Of a DNA stretch of 64,000 nt, positions 51,832-61,165 are shown piece by piece. A program made the translations under genes and the position numbers. The notes under the pieces are model-generated. The model saw only the letters and a list, made by a program, of their open reading frames with translations. It ran no database searches and was not told the origin of the DNA. Numbering within the stretch: the stretch's first letter is position 1; every line of letters begins with the position of its first letter. Source of the DNA: Burkholderiaceae bacterium (lineage in GTDB: Bacteria > Pseudomonadota > Gammaproteobacteria > Burkholderiales > Burkholderiaceae_C); assembly GCA_026125795.1 (NCBI GenBank), contig JAHCKM010000002.1, forward strand, positions 1,674,001 to 1,738,000, written 5' to 3'.

Positions 51832-52578
51832 ATGGCCTCACAGGTCGCCGAACCGGAGACGGCGGCGAGCGACTTCGAAAAGGTGTGCTGGCGGCTCGGT
51901 GGGTTCGACGGCCGCGTCTCGCCCGAATGGGTCGACGGCTACCTCACCGGCGTGCTGGCCGGTCCGCGCGCCGTGCCGATCGAGCAGTGGCTGCCCGCAA
52001 TGCTGGGCGACAACTTCGTGCGCGTGTTCGCCGATCCGAGCGATGCGCGGCAGGCACAACGCGCGCTGGCGTCACGCTGGCGCGAGCTGGCGCAGCAGCT
52101 TGACGCCGAAGCGCTGCTCGACGACCCGCACACGCTGTACCTGGCGCCTTGGCTGGTCGACTACGAAGACGCCGACCGCGACGCCTTCGTTGCGCAGGGC
52201 CATGGCACGGCGCAACAGGCGGCCGATGAGCTGCGCCCCGGCGTGGCATGGTCGCGCGGCTTCCTGAGCGCGACGCGCGATTTCGCCGCCGATTGGGTCG
52301 AGCCAGCGGCCGGAGCGCCCGACGCTGCGCGTTATCGCGACGCGATCACGTGCGTTGAAGCGTTGCAGCAACCGAGCTCGGGTGTACCCGCCGATGCTGC
52401 GCTGCGCGACGCACAGATCGACGATGCCTGCCTGGCCGCGCAGGCCCTGCGCCTGTATTGGGTTGACCATGCGCCCAAGCCCTCGACGCGGCGCGTCGAG
52501 GCGCAACCGGGCCGCAACGACCCCTGCCACTGCGGCAGCGGACTCAAGTTCAAGAAGTGCCACGGTGCCTCGCGCTGA
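51832..52578 (+). CDS. YecA/UPF0149 family protein with C-terminal SEC-C zinc motif
   Basis: 248 residues. ATG 51832 follows AGGGAAAGAAC, and a GATAAT (-10-like) is at 51792-51797. The N-terminal helical part has the UPF0149 wording SPEWVDGYLTGVLAGPRAVP and QWLPAMLG. The C-terminus RNDPCHCGSGLKFKKCHG is a SEC-C zinc finger identical in style to the tail of SecA. Such proteins may bind ribosomes or SecA-related partners; YecA of E. coli is reported to associate with the ribosome, but its function is still poorly defined. The gene is 36 bp before coaBC. Confidence 0.88.
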   Translation: MASQVAEPETAASDFEKVCWRLGGFDGRVSPEWVDGYLTGVLAGPRAVPIEQWLPAMLGDNFVRVFADPSDARQAQRALASRWRELAQQLDAEALLDDPHTLYLAPWLVDYEDADRDAFVAQGHGTAQQAADELRPGVAWSRGFLSATRDFAADWVEPAAGAPDAARYRDAITCVEALQQPSSGVPADAALRDAQIDDACLAAQALRLYWVDHAPKPSTRRVEAQPGRNDPCHCGSGLKFKKCHGASR

Positions 52579-52614
52579 AGATGTGTGGCCAACCTCGCTG
52601 ATACATTGCGCGCC

Positions 52615-53832
52615 ATGTCCACATCGCTGCAACTCGACCATCGCCACATCGTGCTCGGCCTGAGTGGCGGCATCGCCTGCTACAAGGCGGCCGAGCTCAC
52701 GCGCGAGCTGATCAAGGCGGGCGCCAGCGTGCAGGTGGTGATGACCGAAGCGGCCGCGGCCTTCATCACGCCGGTGACGATGCAGGCGCTGAGCGACCGC
52801 CCCGTCTACACCAGCCAATGGGATGCGCGTGAGGCCAACAACATGGCGCACATCAACCTGACGCGCGAGGCCGATGCGTTGATCGTGGCTCCGGCCTCGG
52901 CGGACTTCATCGCCAAGGTCGCCAACGGCCTGGCCGACGACCTGTTGAGCCTGTTGTGCCTCGCGCGCCCGGTCGAGCGCGTGCCGCTGTTGCTGGCGCC
53001 TGCGATGAACCGCGAGATGTGGGCGCACCCGGCCACGCAGCGCAACGTGGCGCGCGTGCGCGCCGACGGCGCCCTGGTGCTCGGACCGGGCAGCGGCGAT
53101 CAGGCCTGCGGCGAGGTCGGAGACGGGCGCATGCTGGAAGCCCATGAGTTGTGCGACGAGGTGGTCGCGGCGCTGCAACCCAAGCTGCTCGCGGGGCGAC
53201 GCGTGCTCGTGACCGCGGGGCCCACGTTCGAGGCCATCGATCCGGTGCGCGGCATCACCAATCTCTCCAGCGGCAAGATGGGTTTCGCAATCGCGCGCGC
53301 GGCACAGGAGGCGGGCGCCGAGGTCACGCTGGTGGCCGGACCGGTGCACCTGCCGACGCCGCGCCATGTGCGCCGCATCGACGTGGCCAGCGCGCAGCAG
53401 ATGCACGATGCGGTGTTGCCGTTGGCGCCGTCGCAGCACGTGTTCATCGCCACCGCGGCGGTGGCCGACTGGCGGCCGGCCAGTTATGCGCAGCGCAAGA
53501 TCAAGAAGGACGGCAGCGCCACCGCGCCGGCGCTCGAGCTGGCCGAGAACCCCGACATCCTGGCTGCGGTGGCGCGCTTGCCGCAGCGTCCGTTCTGCGT
53601 GGGGTTCGCCGCCGAGACCGACGACCTGGCGAAGAACGCCCGCGAAAAGCTGGCGCGCAAGAACGTGCCGCTGATGGTCGGGAACATCGGCCCGTCGACC
53701 TTCGGCCGCAACGACAACGCGCTGCTGCTGGTCGATGCACGTGGCGAACGGCAGCTGCCGAGCAGCGACAAGCTCAACCTGGCGCGCGAGCTGGTGCGCG
53801 AGGTGTCGATGCGCCTGGAACCCCTGCCATGA
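52615..53832 (+). CDS. coaBC: Bifunctional phosphopantothenoylcysteine decarboxylase/phosphopantothenate--cysteine ligase
   Basis: 405 residues, two steps of coenzyme A synthesis. The CoaC half binds [21 protein letters not shown], the catalytic His in [35 protein letters not shown], and APAMNREMW. The CoaB half starts near residue 195 with [20 protein letters not shown], then [18 protein letters not shown], and has the lysine-rich loop QRKIKKDG needed for acyl-cytidylate formation. ATG 52615 is the standard start; an upstream GTG adds ten residues. Its stop overlaps the dut start by 4 bp (ATGA), the classical coaBC-dut coupling. Confidence 0.96.
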   Translation: MSTSLQLDHRHIVLGLSGGIACYKAAELTRELIKAGASVQVVMTEAAAAFITPVTMQALSDRPVYTSQWDAREANNMAHINLTREADALIVAPASADFIAKVANGLADDLLSLLCLARPVERVPLLLAPAMNREMWAHPATQRNVARVRADGALVLGPGSGDQACGEVGDGRMLEAHELCDEVVAALQPKLLAGRRVLVTAGPTFEAIDPVRGITNLSSGKMGFAIARAAQEAGAEVTLVAGPVHLPTPRHVRRIDVASAQQMHDAVLPLAPSQHVFIATAAVADWRPASYAQRKIKKDGSATAPALELAENPDILAAVARLPQRPFCVGFAAETDDLAKNAREKLARKNVPLMVGNIGPSTFGRNDNALLLVDARGERQLPSSDKLNLARELVREVSMRLEPLP

Positions 53833-54278
53833 CAACCATCGACCTCAAGGTGCTCGATGCACGCATCGCCGAGCACCTGCCCGCCTACGCCACCGTGGGC
53901 AGCGCCGGCCTGGACCTGCGCGCCTGCATCGACGCCCCCGTATTGCTGGAGCCCGGCCAGGCGGCGTTGATCCCCACCGGCCTGGCGATCCACATCGGTG
54001 ATCCGGGCCTGGCCGCAATGCTGTTGCCGCGCTCGGGGCTCGGACACAAACATGGCATCGTGCTCGGCAACCTGGTCGGCCTGATCGACAGCGACTACCA
54101 GGGTCCGTTGATGGTGAGCTGCTGGAATCGCGGGGTCGCCACCTACTCCGTGCAGCCGCTGGAGCGCATCGCGCAGATGGTGATCGTGCCCGTAGTACAG
54201 GCGCGCTTGCGGCGCGTCGAGTCGTTCGAGTCGTCGACGCGCGGCGAAGGCGGCTTCGGCTCCACTGGCGCGCACTGA
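53829..54278 (+). CDS. dut: Deoxyuridine 5'-triphosphate nucleotidohydrolase
   Basis: 149 residues. dUTPase hydrolyses dUTP to dUMP and keeps uracil out of DNA. All five trimeric dUTPase motifs are visible: [35 protein letters not shown] with the catalytic Asp, RIAQMVIVP, and the flexible C-terminal P-loop-like [10 protein letters not shown]. The ATG at 53829 overlaps the coaBC stop. The 51-bp gap to the convergent FKBP gene holds no obvious terminator. Confidence 0.97.
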   Translation: MTTIDLKVLDARIAEHLPAYATVGSAGLDLRACIDAPVLLEPGQAALIPTGLAIHIGDPGLAAMLLPRSGLGHKHGIVLGNLVGLIDSDYQGPLMVSCWNRGVATYSVQPLERIAQMVIVPVVQARLRRVESFESSTRGEGGFGSTGAH

Positions 54279-54329
54279 GAGACACGCCGGTCGCCTTCGG
54301 CACCGGCGCCGTCGTGCGGCGACGGCCGA

Positions 54330-54854
54330 TCAGTGCAAACGACCCGACGGTGCCGACGCGTCGAGCACCGACAGCAGATCGGCGCTTCCGACACTGCGCT
54401 GTGCGATCTCTTCATCGCTTGCATCACGCACGTCGTGCACGTGCAGCTGCAGGCGCAGCGCCATCCCGGCCAGCGGATGGTTGCCGTCGAGCACCACGTG
54501 GGAGGGATAGATCTCGGTCACCGTGTAGATCACGTCGCCAGGCATGTCCGGCGTGCGCGCGCCGGGCGGCAGGCCCTCGAACTGCATGCCTTCGCGCAGG
54601 TCGTCCGGAAACAGCGCGCGGTCTTCGAAGCACACCTTGTCGGCGTCGTAATCGCCGAACGCGTGCTCGGGCTCGAGGTGCAGCGTGGCCTCGAAGCCCG
54701 ACTCCTGGCCGTCGAGCGTTTCTTCCACCTTGGCCAGCAGGTCGTCGCCGCCGAAGAAGAACTCGAGCGGCTCTTTCAGCTCATCGATCGGCTGGCCTTG
54801 CGCATCCTGCAAGACCCAGGTCAGCGTGACCACACATGGCGCGGCGATCTGCAT
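54330..54854 (-). CDS. FKBP-type peptidyl-prolyl cis-trans isomerase (SlyD-like)
   Basis: 174 residues from ATG 54854. The short FKBP core is interrupted by an insert-in-flap domain as in SlyD: LTWVLQDAQGQPIDE, EFFFGGDDLLAKVEETLDGQ, a flap segment LEPEHAFGDYDADKVCFEDR, and VVLDGNHPLAGMALRLQLHV at the end. The histidine-rich metal-binding tail of E. coli SlyD is missing (the protein ends ASAPSGRLH), so nickel delivery is unlikely. It probably acts as a cytoplasmic folding helper. It is convergent with dut and divergent from the cupin gene, with 119 bp between starts. Confidence 0.9.
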   Translation of the reverse strand: MQIAAPCVVTLTWVLQDAQGQPIDELKEPLEFFFGGDDLLAKVEETLDGQESGFEATLHLEPEHAFGDYDADKVCFEDRALFPDDLREGMQFEGLPPGARTPDMPGDVIYTVTEIYPSHVVLDGNHPLAGMALRLQLHVHDVRDASDEEIAQRSVGSADLLSVLDASAPSGRLH

Positions 54855-54973
54855 CGCGCGATGATCGCACAGCACGGTGACGGCACGGCACGGTGACCGC
54901 GCGGTGCAGCCACAACCGAAGGGTGCGGCGCAGGCTCACATCGCGCAGCGCCGGCCGAAGCCACAATGCCGCG

Positions 54974-56098
54974 ATGGATCTCCGCTCGTCGCTGCAACTG
55001 CTCGGTGGATTGTCGGTGGCGCAGTTCATGCGCCGTCACTGGCAGCGCAGGCCGCTGCTGGTGCGCCAGGCCTGGCCCGGCGTGCGCGCGCCGGTGACGC
55101 GCCAGCAGTTGTTTGCGCTCGCCGCCGATGACGGCGTCGAGTCCCGCCTGGTCAGCCGCACGGGCGGCGCGTGGGCCGTGCGCCCCGGACCGTTGCCGCG
55201 GCGCGCGCTGCCGCCGCTCGGGCGCGGCGCGTGGACCTTGCTGGTACAAGGCGTCGACCTGCACGTGGAGGCGGCGCACCAGTTGCTGCGCGCGTTCCGC
55301 TTCGTGCCCGACGCCCGGCTCGACGACCTGATGATCTCGTTCGCCAGTGACGGCGGAGGGGTCGGCGCGCACGTGGACGCCTACGATGTCTTCCTGCTTC
55401 AGCTGGACGGCCAGCGCCGCTGGCGCGTCGGTCGCGCCAAGAACGCGCGGTTCGTCGAAGGCGCGCCGCTGAAGCTGCTGCGGCGCTTCGAGCCCACGCA
55501 CGAGTGGCTGCTCGAGCCGGGCGACATGCTGTACCTCCCGCCGCAATGGGGGCACGACGGCGTGGCGGTGGGCCCGTGCATGACGGCATCGATCGGCTTC
55601 CGCGCGCCGAGCACCGATGAGGTCGCGCGCGCCCTGCTGCACGGCGTGGCGGAGTCGATCGATGATGGCGATGCATCGCCGCGTTATGCCGACCCGCGCG
55701 GGGCGGGCACCACGTCGCCCGGGCGGGTGCCACCGGCACTGCAGGATTTCGCTCGGGCGGCGTGGCGACGTGCCGCGCGCAGCCCGCGCAGCCTCGAGCG
55801 TGCGCTCGGCGAGTGGCTCAGCGAACCCAAGGCGCACGTGTGGTTCGAACCCGCTGGAGTCGCCGCGGCAGCCGGCGCGGGCACGCTGGTGCTCGATCGG
55901 CGCACGCGCATGTTGTACGACGCCCACCACATCTACATCAACGGCGAATCGTTCGTCGCCGCAGGGCGCGATGCACAATGCTTGCGCCGTCTGGCCGACG
56001 CGCGACAACTCGGTGGCGCCGAGGTGCGGCGCTTGAGCCGCGCGGCGCGTGACACAGTGCAACAGTGGTTGTCATCGGGGTGGATCCATGAACGCTGA
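54974..56098 (+). CDS. JmjC-type cupin, ribosomal oxygenase RoxA/YcfD-like
   Basis: 374 residues from ATG 54974; E. coli YcfD is 373. It is a 2-oxoglutarate/Fe(II) oxygenase of the YcfD class, which hydroxylates an Arg of ribosomal protein L16. The Fe-binding facial triad is H133 and D135 (GVGAHVDAYDVFLLQ) plus H194 (LPPQWGHDGVAV). The N-terminal SVAQFMRRHWQRRPLLVRQA is the normal YcfD opening, and the C-terminal winged-helix part ends in AARDTVQQWLSSGW. The downstream unknown gene begins 11 bp before this stop, so the two are coupled. Substrate assignment rests on family resemblance. Confidence 0.9.
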   Translation: MDLRSSLQLLGGLSVAQFMRRHWQRRPLLVRQAWPGVRAPVTRQQLFALAADDGVESRLVSRTGGAWAVRPGPLPRRALPPLGRGAWTLLVQGVDLHVEAAHQLLRAFRFVPDARLDDLMISFASDGGGVGAHVDAYDVFLLQLDGQRRWRVGRAKNARFVEGAPLKLLRRFEPTHEWLLEPGDMLYLPPQWGHDGVAVGPCMTASIGFRAPSTDEVARALLHGVAESIDDGDASPRYADPRGAGTTSPGRVPPALQDFARAAWRRAARSPRSLERALGEWLSEPKAHVWFEPAGVAAAAGAGTLVLDRRTRMLYDAHHIYINGESFVAAGRDAQCLRRLADARQLGGAEVRRLSRAARDTVQQWLSSGWIHER

Positions 56099-56582
56099 AA
56101 CCGGCGCACGCCAAGCCATCGCTTCGCGCACCGACTTCCGCGACGCGGCGCGCGGCATGTTGTTGCAGCTGGAGCCCAGCGGCACACGCGCGATCACCTT
56201 GGTCGACACCGACTTCTCGCCGTGGCCCCTTGACGACGCGGCGGTCATCGATACGTTGACGCGCTGGATCCGTCTGCCGGGACGGCGGATGCGCCTGGTG
56301 GGACACCGCTTCGACACGATCGAGCGCGACCAGGCGCGCTTCGCGTCATGGCGCAAGCCGTTTGCCCACGCGATCGATGCCTTCAGGCCGACCGATGTCG
56401 ATCCGGGCGACCTGCCCAGCATCTTGCTGCTGGATGCATCGAGTCTCGAGTTGCTGGACCGCGAGCACTGGCAGGCACGCGCCACCGGCGAGCGACGCAC
56501 GCTCGTGCTGCAGCGTGAGCGACTTGATGCACTGATGCAACGCTGCGAAGCGGCTTGGCCGTCGACCCTGCTTGGGCTCTGA
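56088..56582 (+). CDS. Conserved hypothetical protein coupled to the RoxA-like gene
   Basis: 164 residues, no signal or membrane segment. It starts at ATG 56088 inside the end of the cupin gene (11-bp overlap in another frame). The sequence is rich in Arg, Asp and Leu and includes ITLVDTDFSPWPLDDAAVID, WIRLPGRRMRLVGHRFD, RFASWRKPFAHAIDAF and DLPSILLLDASSLELLDREH, a pattern of alternating strands and helices recalling a phospholipase-D-like or alpha/beta single domain without catalytic motifs. I recognise it only as a betaproteobacterial protein of unknown function. Translation coupling suggests a role with the ribosomal oxygenase; no function is claimed. Confidence 0.75.
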   Translation: MNAETGARQAIASRTDFRDAARGMLLQLEPSGTRAITLVDTDFSPWPLDDAAVIDTLTRWIRLPGRRMRLVGHRFDTIERDQARFASWRKPFAHAIDAFRPTDVDPGDLPSILLLDASSLELLDREHWQARATGERRTLVLQRERLDALMQRCEAAWPSTLLGL

Positions 56583-56601
56583 GGATCAGGGTCTTCACGG
56601 A

Positions 56602-56607
56602 TATACT
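56602..56607 (+). promoter_or_regulatory. Candidate -10 element for the small lipoprotein gene
   Basis: TATACT in CGGATATACTCGCGG is the best -10 match in the 169-bp gap 56583-56751. It would give a leader of about 140 nt. No good -35 is seen at the right distance. The leader has no evident riboswitch. Confidence 0.45.
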
Positions 56608-56751
56608 CGCGGGCTGGACACCTGAATTCAGGACTCTTCAACGTCCTTGGCCGATGCAGCGCCCCGCGTAGCGACCCCTGCTGACGGCTGGGTGTTGCCG
56701 GTGATCCATCCAATCAACAACGCTTTTCCATCCCTTCGATCGAGGATACGT

Positions 56752-57024
56752 ATGAACAAGTCGCTCCTGTTGGCATCTCTGTTTGCTGCCGTCGCTCTGG
56801 CCGCTTGCGGCAAGACCGAGCAGCCCGCTGCCCCGCCGGCAACACCTCCTGCGCCCGCCACCACGCCGGCTCCGGCGGCTCCCGCGCCGGCTCCGACTGC
56901 GGCTGCTGACAGCGCCGCCTCGGCCGCAGCAGGCGCCGCCTCTGCGGCAAACGCCGCGGCCACGGCCGCCACCGACGCAGCCGCCAAGGCCGCCGAGGCC
57001 GCCGCGTCTGCCGCTAAGAAGTAA
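56752..57024 (+). CDS. Small Ala/Pro-rich lipoprotein
   Basis: 90 residues. MNKSLLLASLFAAVALAACG is a clean lipoprotein signal, with lipidated C19. A Pro/Ala linker (about residues 20-50) is followed by an almost pure Ala stretch with regularly spaced Ser, Asn, Thr, Asp, Lys and Glu (about 52-88), likely a long helix, ending in AAKK. The composition recalls Ala-zipper lipoproteins such as Lpp, which also end in Lys, but there is no sequence identity to claim. A strong terminator follows 25 bp after the stop, so it is probably made from its own short transcript with the TATACT promoter. Confidence 0.85.
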   Translation: MNKSLLLASLFAAVALAACGKTEQPAAPPATPPAPATTPAPAAPAPAPTAAADSAASAAAGAASAANAAATAATDAAAKAAEAAASAAKK

Positions 57025-57048
57025 GACCCGCTGCTACCCAACGAACAG

Positions 57049-57072
57049 AGCCGCCCTCGGGCGGCTTTGTTT
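57049..57072 (+). terminator. Rho-independent terminator after the small lipoprotein gene
   Basis: AGCCGCCC-TC-GGGCGGCT forms an 8-bp G+C stem with a 2-nt loop followed by TTGTTT. It lies between the convergent lipoprotein gene and bamC and may also serve bamC from the other side. Confidence 0.9.
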
Positions 57073-57087
57073 CGTCATGGGCAACGG

Positions 57088-58212
57088 CTACTTCAACTCG
57101 TCAACCAGCAGCGTGACGATGCGCTGGCCGGTCTCGCCCGCTTCGGGTGAGCCCTGCGAGTTCTGCACCACCACTTGCGTCTTCTCACCCGCGCGCTTGA
57201 GCGCGATCCGGTAGCGCTGCAGATTGGCCGCGTTCTTGTCATCCAGGCCGAACAGCTTGGAGAAGAAGCCCGGCTCTTCGCGGCCCGCGAGCTTGGGGTC
57301 GACGTAGCGCACGAAGTAGAGGCCGCCCGAGCGGTCGCGATCCTCCACGGTGAAGCCGGTGCGATCCAGCGCCAGCCCGATGCGCCGCCACGCACGATCG
57401 AAACTCTCGTCGAACTCGAGGGCGGCCCCCGGCTGACCGGACAGCACACGCGCACGTGCCGGGGCGGCGGGTGCGTTGGCGACTTGCGTGCGCGCCGTTT
57501 CTTCCTTGGCGCCAAGCTTGGTCATCAAGCGCACCAGCATCTCGGCTTCAAGCTGCGGGTCGGTGGGGCGAAGGCGCCACGACGTGACTTCCTTGGTCTG
57601 CCCCTGGTAGAACTCCTCGGCACCGCGGTGCGCGATCGACACCTCGCTGCCGCCGGCCACGCGCTCCACGCGGGTGCGGTAGCGATCGCGCTCGCCGGTG
57701 TCGTACACCCGATCGAGGATCCCGCCGAGCAGGCGACGCACGCCGTCCTGCGGGATCCTGGAGCGGTTCTCGGCCCAATCGGTCTCCATCACGCCGTTTT
57801 GCGCGTCGTCGACCACGAGGTTGAATCCGCGTTCGGTCCAGAACGTGCGCAGCTGCGGCCACAACTGCTCCGGCGTTAGCGTGGTGATGAGCCAGCGCTG
57901 GTTGCCGTCGCGCTCGATGCGCATGTCGCCCAGCGAGTTGACGGCGATCGACGACGGCGCGGCGGCCGCCGCTGCCGTGTTGGTGGCCATGCCGCTGGCG
58001 CTCACCACGCCTGACTGCGGCTGGTAGCGCGAGTCGCGCGCCAGTTGCGTGAGGTCTGGCGGCACGTCGAGCGCAGCGGTTTTGCTGGCCTGGCTCTTGT
58101 AGTCGATCTTGTCGCCGCTCAGGAACGAGTCGACGCTGGAGCAGCCGCCCAACGCATAGGCCGCTGCCGCGGCCAACAGGCCGCGCGCGGCCCTGGAACT
58201 CAGATGCACCAC
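57088..58212 (-). CDS. bamC: Outer-membrane assembly lipoprotein BamC
   Basis: 374 residues from GTG 58212. BamC is a lipoprotein of the BAM complex that inserts beta-barrel proteins. The signal LLAAAAAYALGGCSS gives the lipidated Cys, followed by the disordered BamD-binding segment with KIDYKSQA and LDVPPDLTQL, then two helix-grip domains (around residues 90-200 and 240-360, e.g. WLITTLTPEQLWPQLRTFW and ESFDRAWRRIGLALDRTGF). The upstream ATG at 58239 is possible, but GGAGA lies at 58217-58221, 4 bp before the GTG at 58212 and 7 bp before another GTG at 58209. dapA ends 31 bp upstream, as in the E. coli dapA-bamC pair. Confidence 0.93.
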   Translation of the reverse strand: MVHLSSRAARGLLAAAAAYALGGCSSVDSFLSGDKIDYKSQASKTAALDVPPDLTQLARDSRYQPQSGVVSASGMATNTAAAAAAPSSIAVNSLGDMRIERDGNQRWLITTLTPEQLWPQLRTFWTERGFNLVVDDAQNGVMETDWAENRSRIPQDGVRRLLGGILDRVYDTGERDRYRTRVERVAGGSEVSIAHRGAEEFYQGQTKEVTSWRLRPTDPQLEAEMLVRLMTKLGAKEETARTQVANAPAAPARARVLSGQPGAALEFDESFDRAWRRIGLALDRTGFTVEDRDRSGGLYFVRYVDPKLAGREEPGFFSKLFGLDDKNAANLQRYRIALKRAGEKTQVVVQNSQGSPEAGETGQRIVTLLVDELK

Positions 58213-58243
58213 ACAGTCTCCAGATTTCGCCGTTGCCATCGTG

Positions 58244-59128
58244 TCACTGCAGCAAGCCGGCGTCGCGCAGCGCCTGCTCCACCTGCCCCTGGCCGGCTGC
58301 GCTCAACGGCACCATCGGCAGGCGCAAGGCGCCACCGCACAGGCCCAGCCGGGCCATCGCCCACTTGGTGGGTGCCGGGCTCGGCTCGCAGAACAACTGC
58401 CGATGCAACGGCAGCAGGCGCAGCTGGATCTCGGCCGCACGCCGGGCCTGGCCGTCGACGGCGGCGCGGCACAGCTCGTGCATGAGGCGCGGTGCCACGT
58501 TGGCCGTGACGCTGACATTGCCGTGGCCGCCGAGCAGCATCAGCGCCACCGCCGTGCCATCGTCGCCGGAGTAGATCGAGAAGCCCTTGGGCGCCTGCTT
58601 GATCAGCCACTGCGCGCGCTCGATGTTGCCGGTGGCTTCCTTGATGCCGATCACGTTGTTGATCTGCGCCAGCTTCAGCACCGTGTCGTGCTGCAGATCC
58701 GCCACCGTGCGGCTGGGCACGTTGTAAAGCACCACCGGGATGTCCACCGCCTCGGCGATGGCGCGGAAGTGCTGGTACATGCCTTCCTGCGACGGGCGGT
58801 TGTAGTACGGCACCACCTGCAACGTGCAATCGGCGCCCACCTTCTTGGCGTAGCGCGACAGCTCGATGGCTTCGTGCGTGGAGTTGCCGCCGGCGCCGGC
58901 CATGATGGGCACGCGGCCCGCGGCATGCTCAACCGCCAGGCGGATGATCTCGCAGTGCTCCTCCACCGTGACGGTGGGTGATTCGCCGGTGGTGCCGACC
59001 ACGCCGATGCAGTCGGTGCCTTCGGCAATGTGCCAGTCGATCAGGCGGCGCAGGCCGGGGTAGTCGACGTCGCCGTTGTCGAGCATGGGCGTGACGAGGG
59101 CGACGATGCTGCCAACGATGGGGTTCAT
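58244..59128 (-). CDS. dapA: 4-hydroxy-tetrahydrodipicolinate synthase
   Basis: 294 residues. DapA condenses pyruvate with aspartate semialdehyde in the lysine/diaminopimelate pathway. Schiff-base lysine K163 ([10 protein letters not shown]), Y135 (VLYNVPSRT) and the T46-T47 pair ([11 protein letters not shown]) are present, as is the conserved YYNRPSQEG segment. The start ATG 59128 has GCAGGA ahead and overlaps the upstream methyltransferase stop by 4 bp (ATGA). It shares an operon with bamC downstream. Confidence 0.97.
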   Translation of the reverse strand: MNPIVGSIVALVTPMLDNGDVDYPGLRRLIDWHIAEGTDCIGVVGTTGESPTVTVEEHCEIIRLAVEHAAGRVPIMAGAGGNSTHEAIELSRYAKKVGADCTLQVVPYYNRPSQEGMYQHFRAIAEAVDIPVVLYNVPSRTVADLQHDTVLKLAQINNVIGIKEATGNIERAQWLIKQAPKGFSIYSGDDGTAVALMLLGGHGNVSVTANVAPRLMHELCRAAVDGQARRAAEIQLRLLPLHRQLFCEPSPAPTKWAMARLGLCGGALRLPMVPLSAAGQGQVEQALRDAGLLQ

Positions 59129-59715
59129 GACTTGTCCTGCAGGTGGGTGGATTTTAGGCCTTGTTCCCAGGCGTCCAGCCTGGGCGGCAGCGCGGACGCG
59201 TCGGGGGCGTGCCATGCCGCCAGGCGCTGGATGCGACGCAAGGGCGCGTCGGCCATGCCGTCTTCGAACGCGAGCACATGCAGGTGGTTGACATGGCTCA
59301 GCAGCTCGCCGGCGCGCAACAGGAACTCCGGGTTCGACGGCTTGCCGAAACGCTCGTTGCCGCGCGCGAAGGTCTCGCACAGCAGCAGCCCACCTGGGGC
59401 CACGCTGTTCACGATCTGCGGCATCAGCGGGCGCCACAGGTAGTTGGTGACGACCACGGCATCGAAGCGCCGGCCCGCCAGCGGCCAGGGTGCGCCTTCG
59501 AGGTCGGCTTCGACGCGCTCGGCGGCATCCGCGCAACGCTCGAGTGCCGCGCGGTCCCGATCGACCGCAGTCACGCGGTGGCCGCGGGCGGCCAGGTAAT
59601 GCACATGGCGCCCGGAGCCGCTCGCGAGATCGAGCACGGTGCCGCGCGCCGGGATCGCATCGGTCCAGCGCACGATCCAGGGTGAAGGCGAGTCGATGGA
59701 TGCGTGCGCGGCCAT
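59125..59715 (-). CDS. Class I SAM-dependent methyltransferase
   Basis: 196 residues. Motif I is [20 protein letters not shown], followed by [14 protein letters not shown] (acidic end of strand 2), [20 protein letters not shown] (motif II) and [10 protein letters not shown]. The short size and the GRHVHYLA wording resemble TehB-like or small-molecule methyltransferases. It overlaps dapA by 4 bp, so it is expressed with dapA and bamC. The substrate is unknown. Confidence 0.88.
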   Translation of the reverse strand: MAAHASIDSPSPWIVRWTDAIPARGTVLDLASGSGRHVHYLAARGHRVTAVDRDRAALERCADAAERVEADLEGAPWPLAGRRFDAVVVTNYLWRPLMPQIVNSVAPGGLLLCETFARGNERFGKPSNPEFLLRAGELLSHVNHLHVLAFEDGMADAPLRRIQRLAAWHAPDASALPPRLDAWEQGLKSTHLQDKS

Positions 59716-59716
59716 G

Positions 59717-59854
59717 TCAGAAGCAGGCCCAGATACGGTTGGCGAGGTCGACCACGAGGTGCGGATTCAGGTAGGCCATGAACACGCCGGCCAGCGCCAG
59801 CGCCGCCACCACGGCCCACCCAAGGTGTGCGCGGCGCCGCGTCAGCCAGGCCAT
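59717..59854 (-). CDS. Small hydrophobic protein, 45 residues
   Basis: A short frame between the MFS gene and the methyltransferase encodes MAWLTRRRAHLGWAVVAALA followed by LAGVFMAYLNP and ending in ANRIWACF. It has three consecutive Arg, then one membrane segment, and a C-terminal part with a single Cys. It starts 9 bp after the MFS stop and ends 1 bp before the methyltransferase start, an arrangement typical of a real operon gene rather than chance. I recognise no family. It may be a small accessory membrane protein. Confidence 0.6.
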   Translation of the reverse strand: MAWLTRRRAHLGWAVVAALALAGVFMAYLNPHLVVDLANRIWACF

Positions 59855-59862
59855 GCGAAACC

Positions 59863-61077
59863 TCAAGCGGCTGCCGGCGCGGCACGCGCGATCGGCGTCT
59901 CGCGCACCGGCAGGTTGACCAGCGCGGCAAAGACGCCGAGCGCCACTGCGATCCACCATACGAGGTCGTAGCTGCCGGTGGCGTCGAACAGCTTGCCGCC
60001 CAGCCACACGCCCATGAACGAGCCGACCTGGTGGCTCAGGAACACGAAGCCGCCGAGCATCGACAGGTACTGCACGCCGAAGATCTGCGCCACCACGGCG
60101 TTGGTGGGCGGCACGGTCGACAGCCACAGCAGCCCGATCACCGCGGAGAACACGTACACGCTCAGCGGAGTCAGGGGCAGCCACAGGAACAACACGATGG
60201 CGAATGATCGCAGCGCGTAGATCGCCGACAGCAGGTAGCGCTTGGGCCAGCGCTGGCCGATCTCGCCGGCGGCATAGGTGCCGAACACATTGAACAGACC
60301 GATCAGCGCCAGCGCGACCGTGGCCACCTGCGGGTCCATGCCGCGGTCCTTCAGGTAGCTCGGCATGTGCACGCCGATGAACACGACCTGGAAGCCGCAG
60401 ACGAAGTAGCCCGCCATCAGCCAGCGGAAGCTCGGATAGCCGAAGGCCTCGCGCAGCGCCGCGCCGATCGATTGGCTGTGCCCCGGCGCGCCGGTGCGAT
60501 CGGGCTCGCGCAGGCCGAAGGCCAGCGGCACGATCACGATGACCAGCAAGCCGAGCGTGTAGAGCGCGTTCTGCCAGCCGAATGCACTGATCAGCGCGCT
60601 TTCCACCGGCACCATCAGAAACTGGCCGAACGAGCCGGCCGCCGCGGTGATACCCATCGCCCAGCTGCGCCGCTCGGGCGCGACGTTGCGGCCAATCACG
60701 CCGTAGACCACCGCGTAGGTCACGCCGGCCTGTGCCACGCCGACCAGGATGCCGGCCGCGCCGGTGAAGCCCGGGCCTGTGCTGGCCAGCGCCATCAGCA
60801 CCAGTCCCGCCGCATACAGCAGCGCGCCGCCGATCAGCACGCGGAACGCTCCGAACTTGTCCGCCAGAGCGCCGGCGATCGGGCCCGCGATGCCCCACGC
60901 GAGGTTCTGCACCGCGAGCGCGAACGCAAACGTCTCGCGCGACCAGCCGCGCTCCATCGTGATCGGCTGCAGCCACAGGCCGAAGCCGTGGCGCACACCC
61001 ATCGACAGCGTGACGATGAACGCGCCGCACAGCAGGATCTGCGGCAGCGACAGCGGTTTGACGGCGGCCGTTGGCAT
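59863..61077 (-). CDS. Major facilitator superfamily transporter
   Basis: 404 residues from ATG 61077, with 12 membrane helices. [20 protein letters not shown] and the first intracellular loop [20 protein letters not shown] fit the MFS motif A region. [20 protein letters not shown] is wording common in the monocarboxylate/oxalate-formate antiporter-like group. The substrate is probably an organic acid (inference). The gene is divergent from dadA (88 bp between starts), so the two may share regulation. Confidence 0.9.
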   Translation of the reverse strand: MPTAAVKPLSLPQILLCGAFIVTLSMGVRHGFGLWLQPITMERGWSRETFAFALAVQNLAWGIAGPIAGALADKFGAFRVLIGGALLYAAGLVLMALASTGPGFTGAAGILVGVAQAGVTYAVVYGVIGRNVAPERRSWAMGITAAAGSFGQFLMVPVESALISAFGWQNALYTLGLLVIVIVPLAFGLREPDRTGAPGHSQSIGAALREAFGYPSFRWLMAGYFVCGFQVVFIGVHMPSYLKDRGMDPQVATVALALIGLFNVFGTYAAGEIGQRWPKRYLLSAIYALRSFAIVLFLWLPLTPLSVYVFSAVIGLLWLSTVPPTNAVVAQIFGVQYLSMLGGFVFLSHQVGSFMGVWLGGKLFDATGSYDLVWWIAVALGVFAALVNLPVRETPIARAAPAAA

Positions 61078-61165
61078 CGCGGCCAATCTAGCCCAAACGG
61101 ACGGGGCGCTGCGGCACACGGGCATCGGTACAGTTCGACGGTTGCAAGACCTGGGCGAGGGCGGG

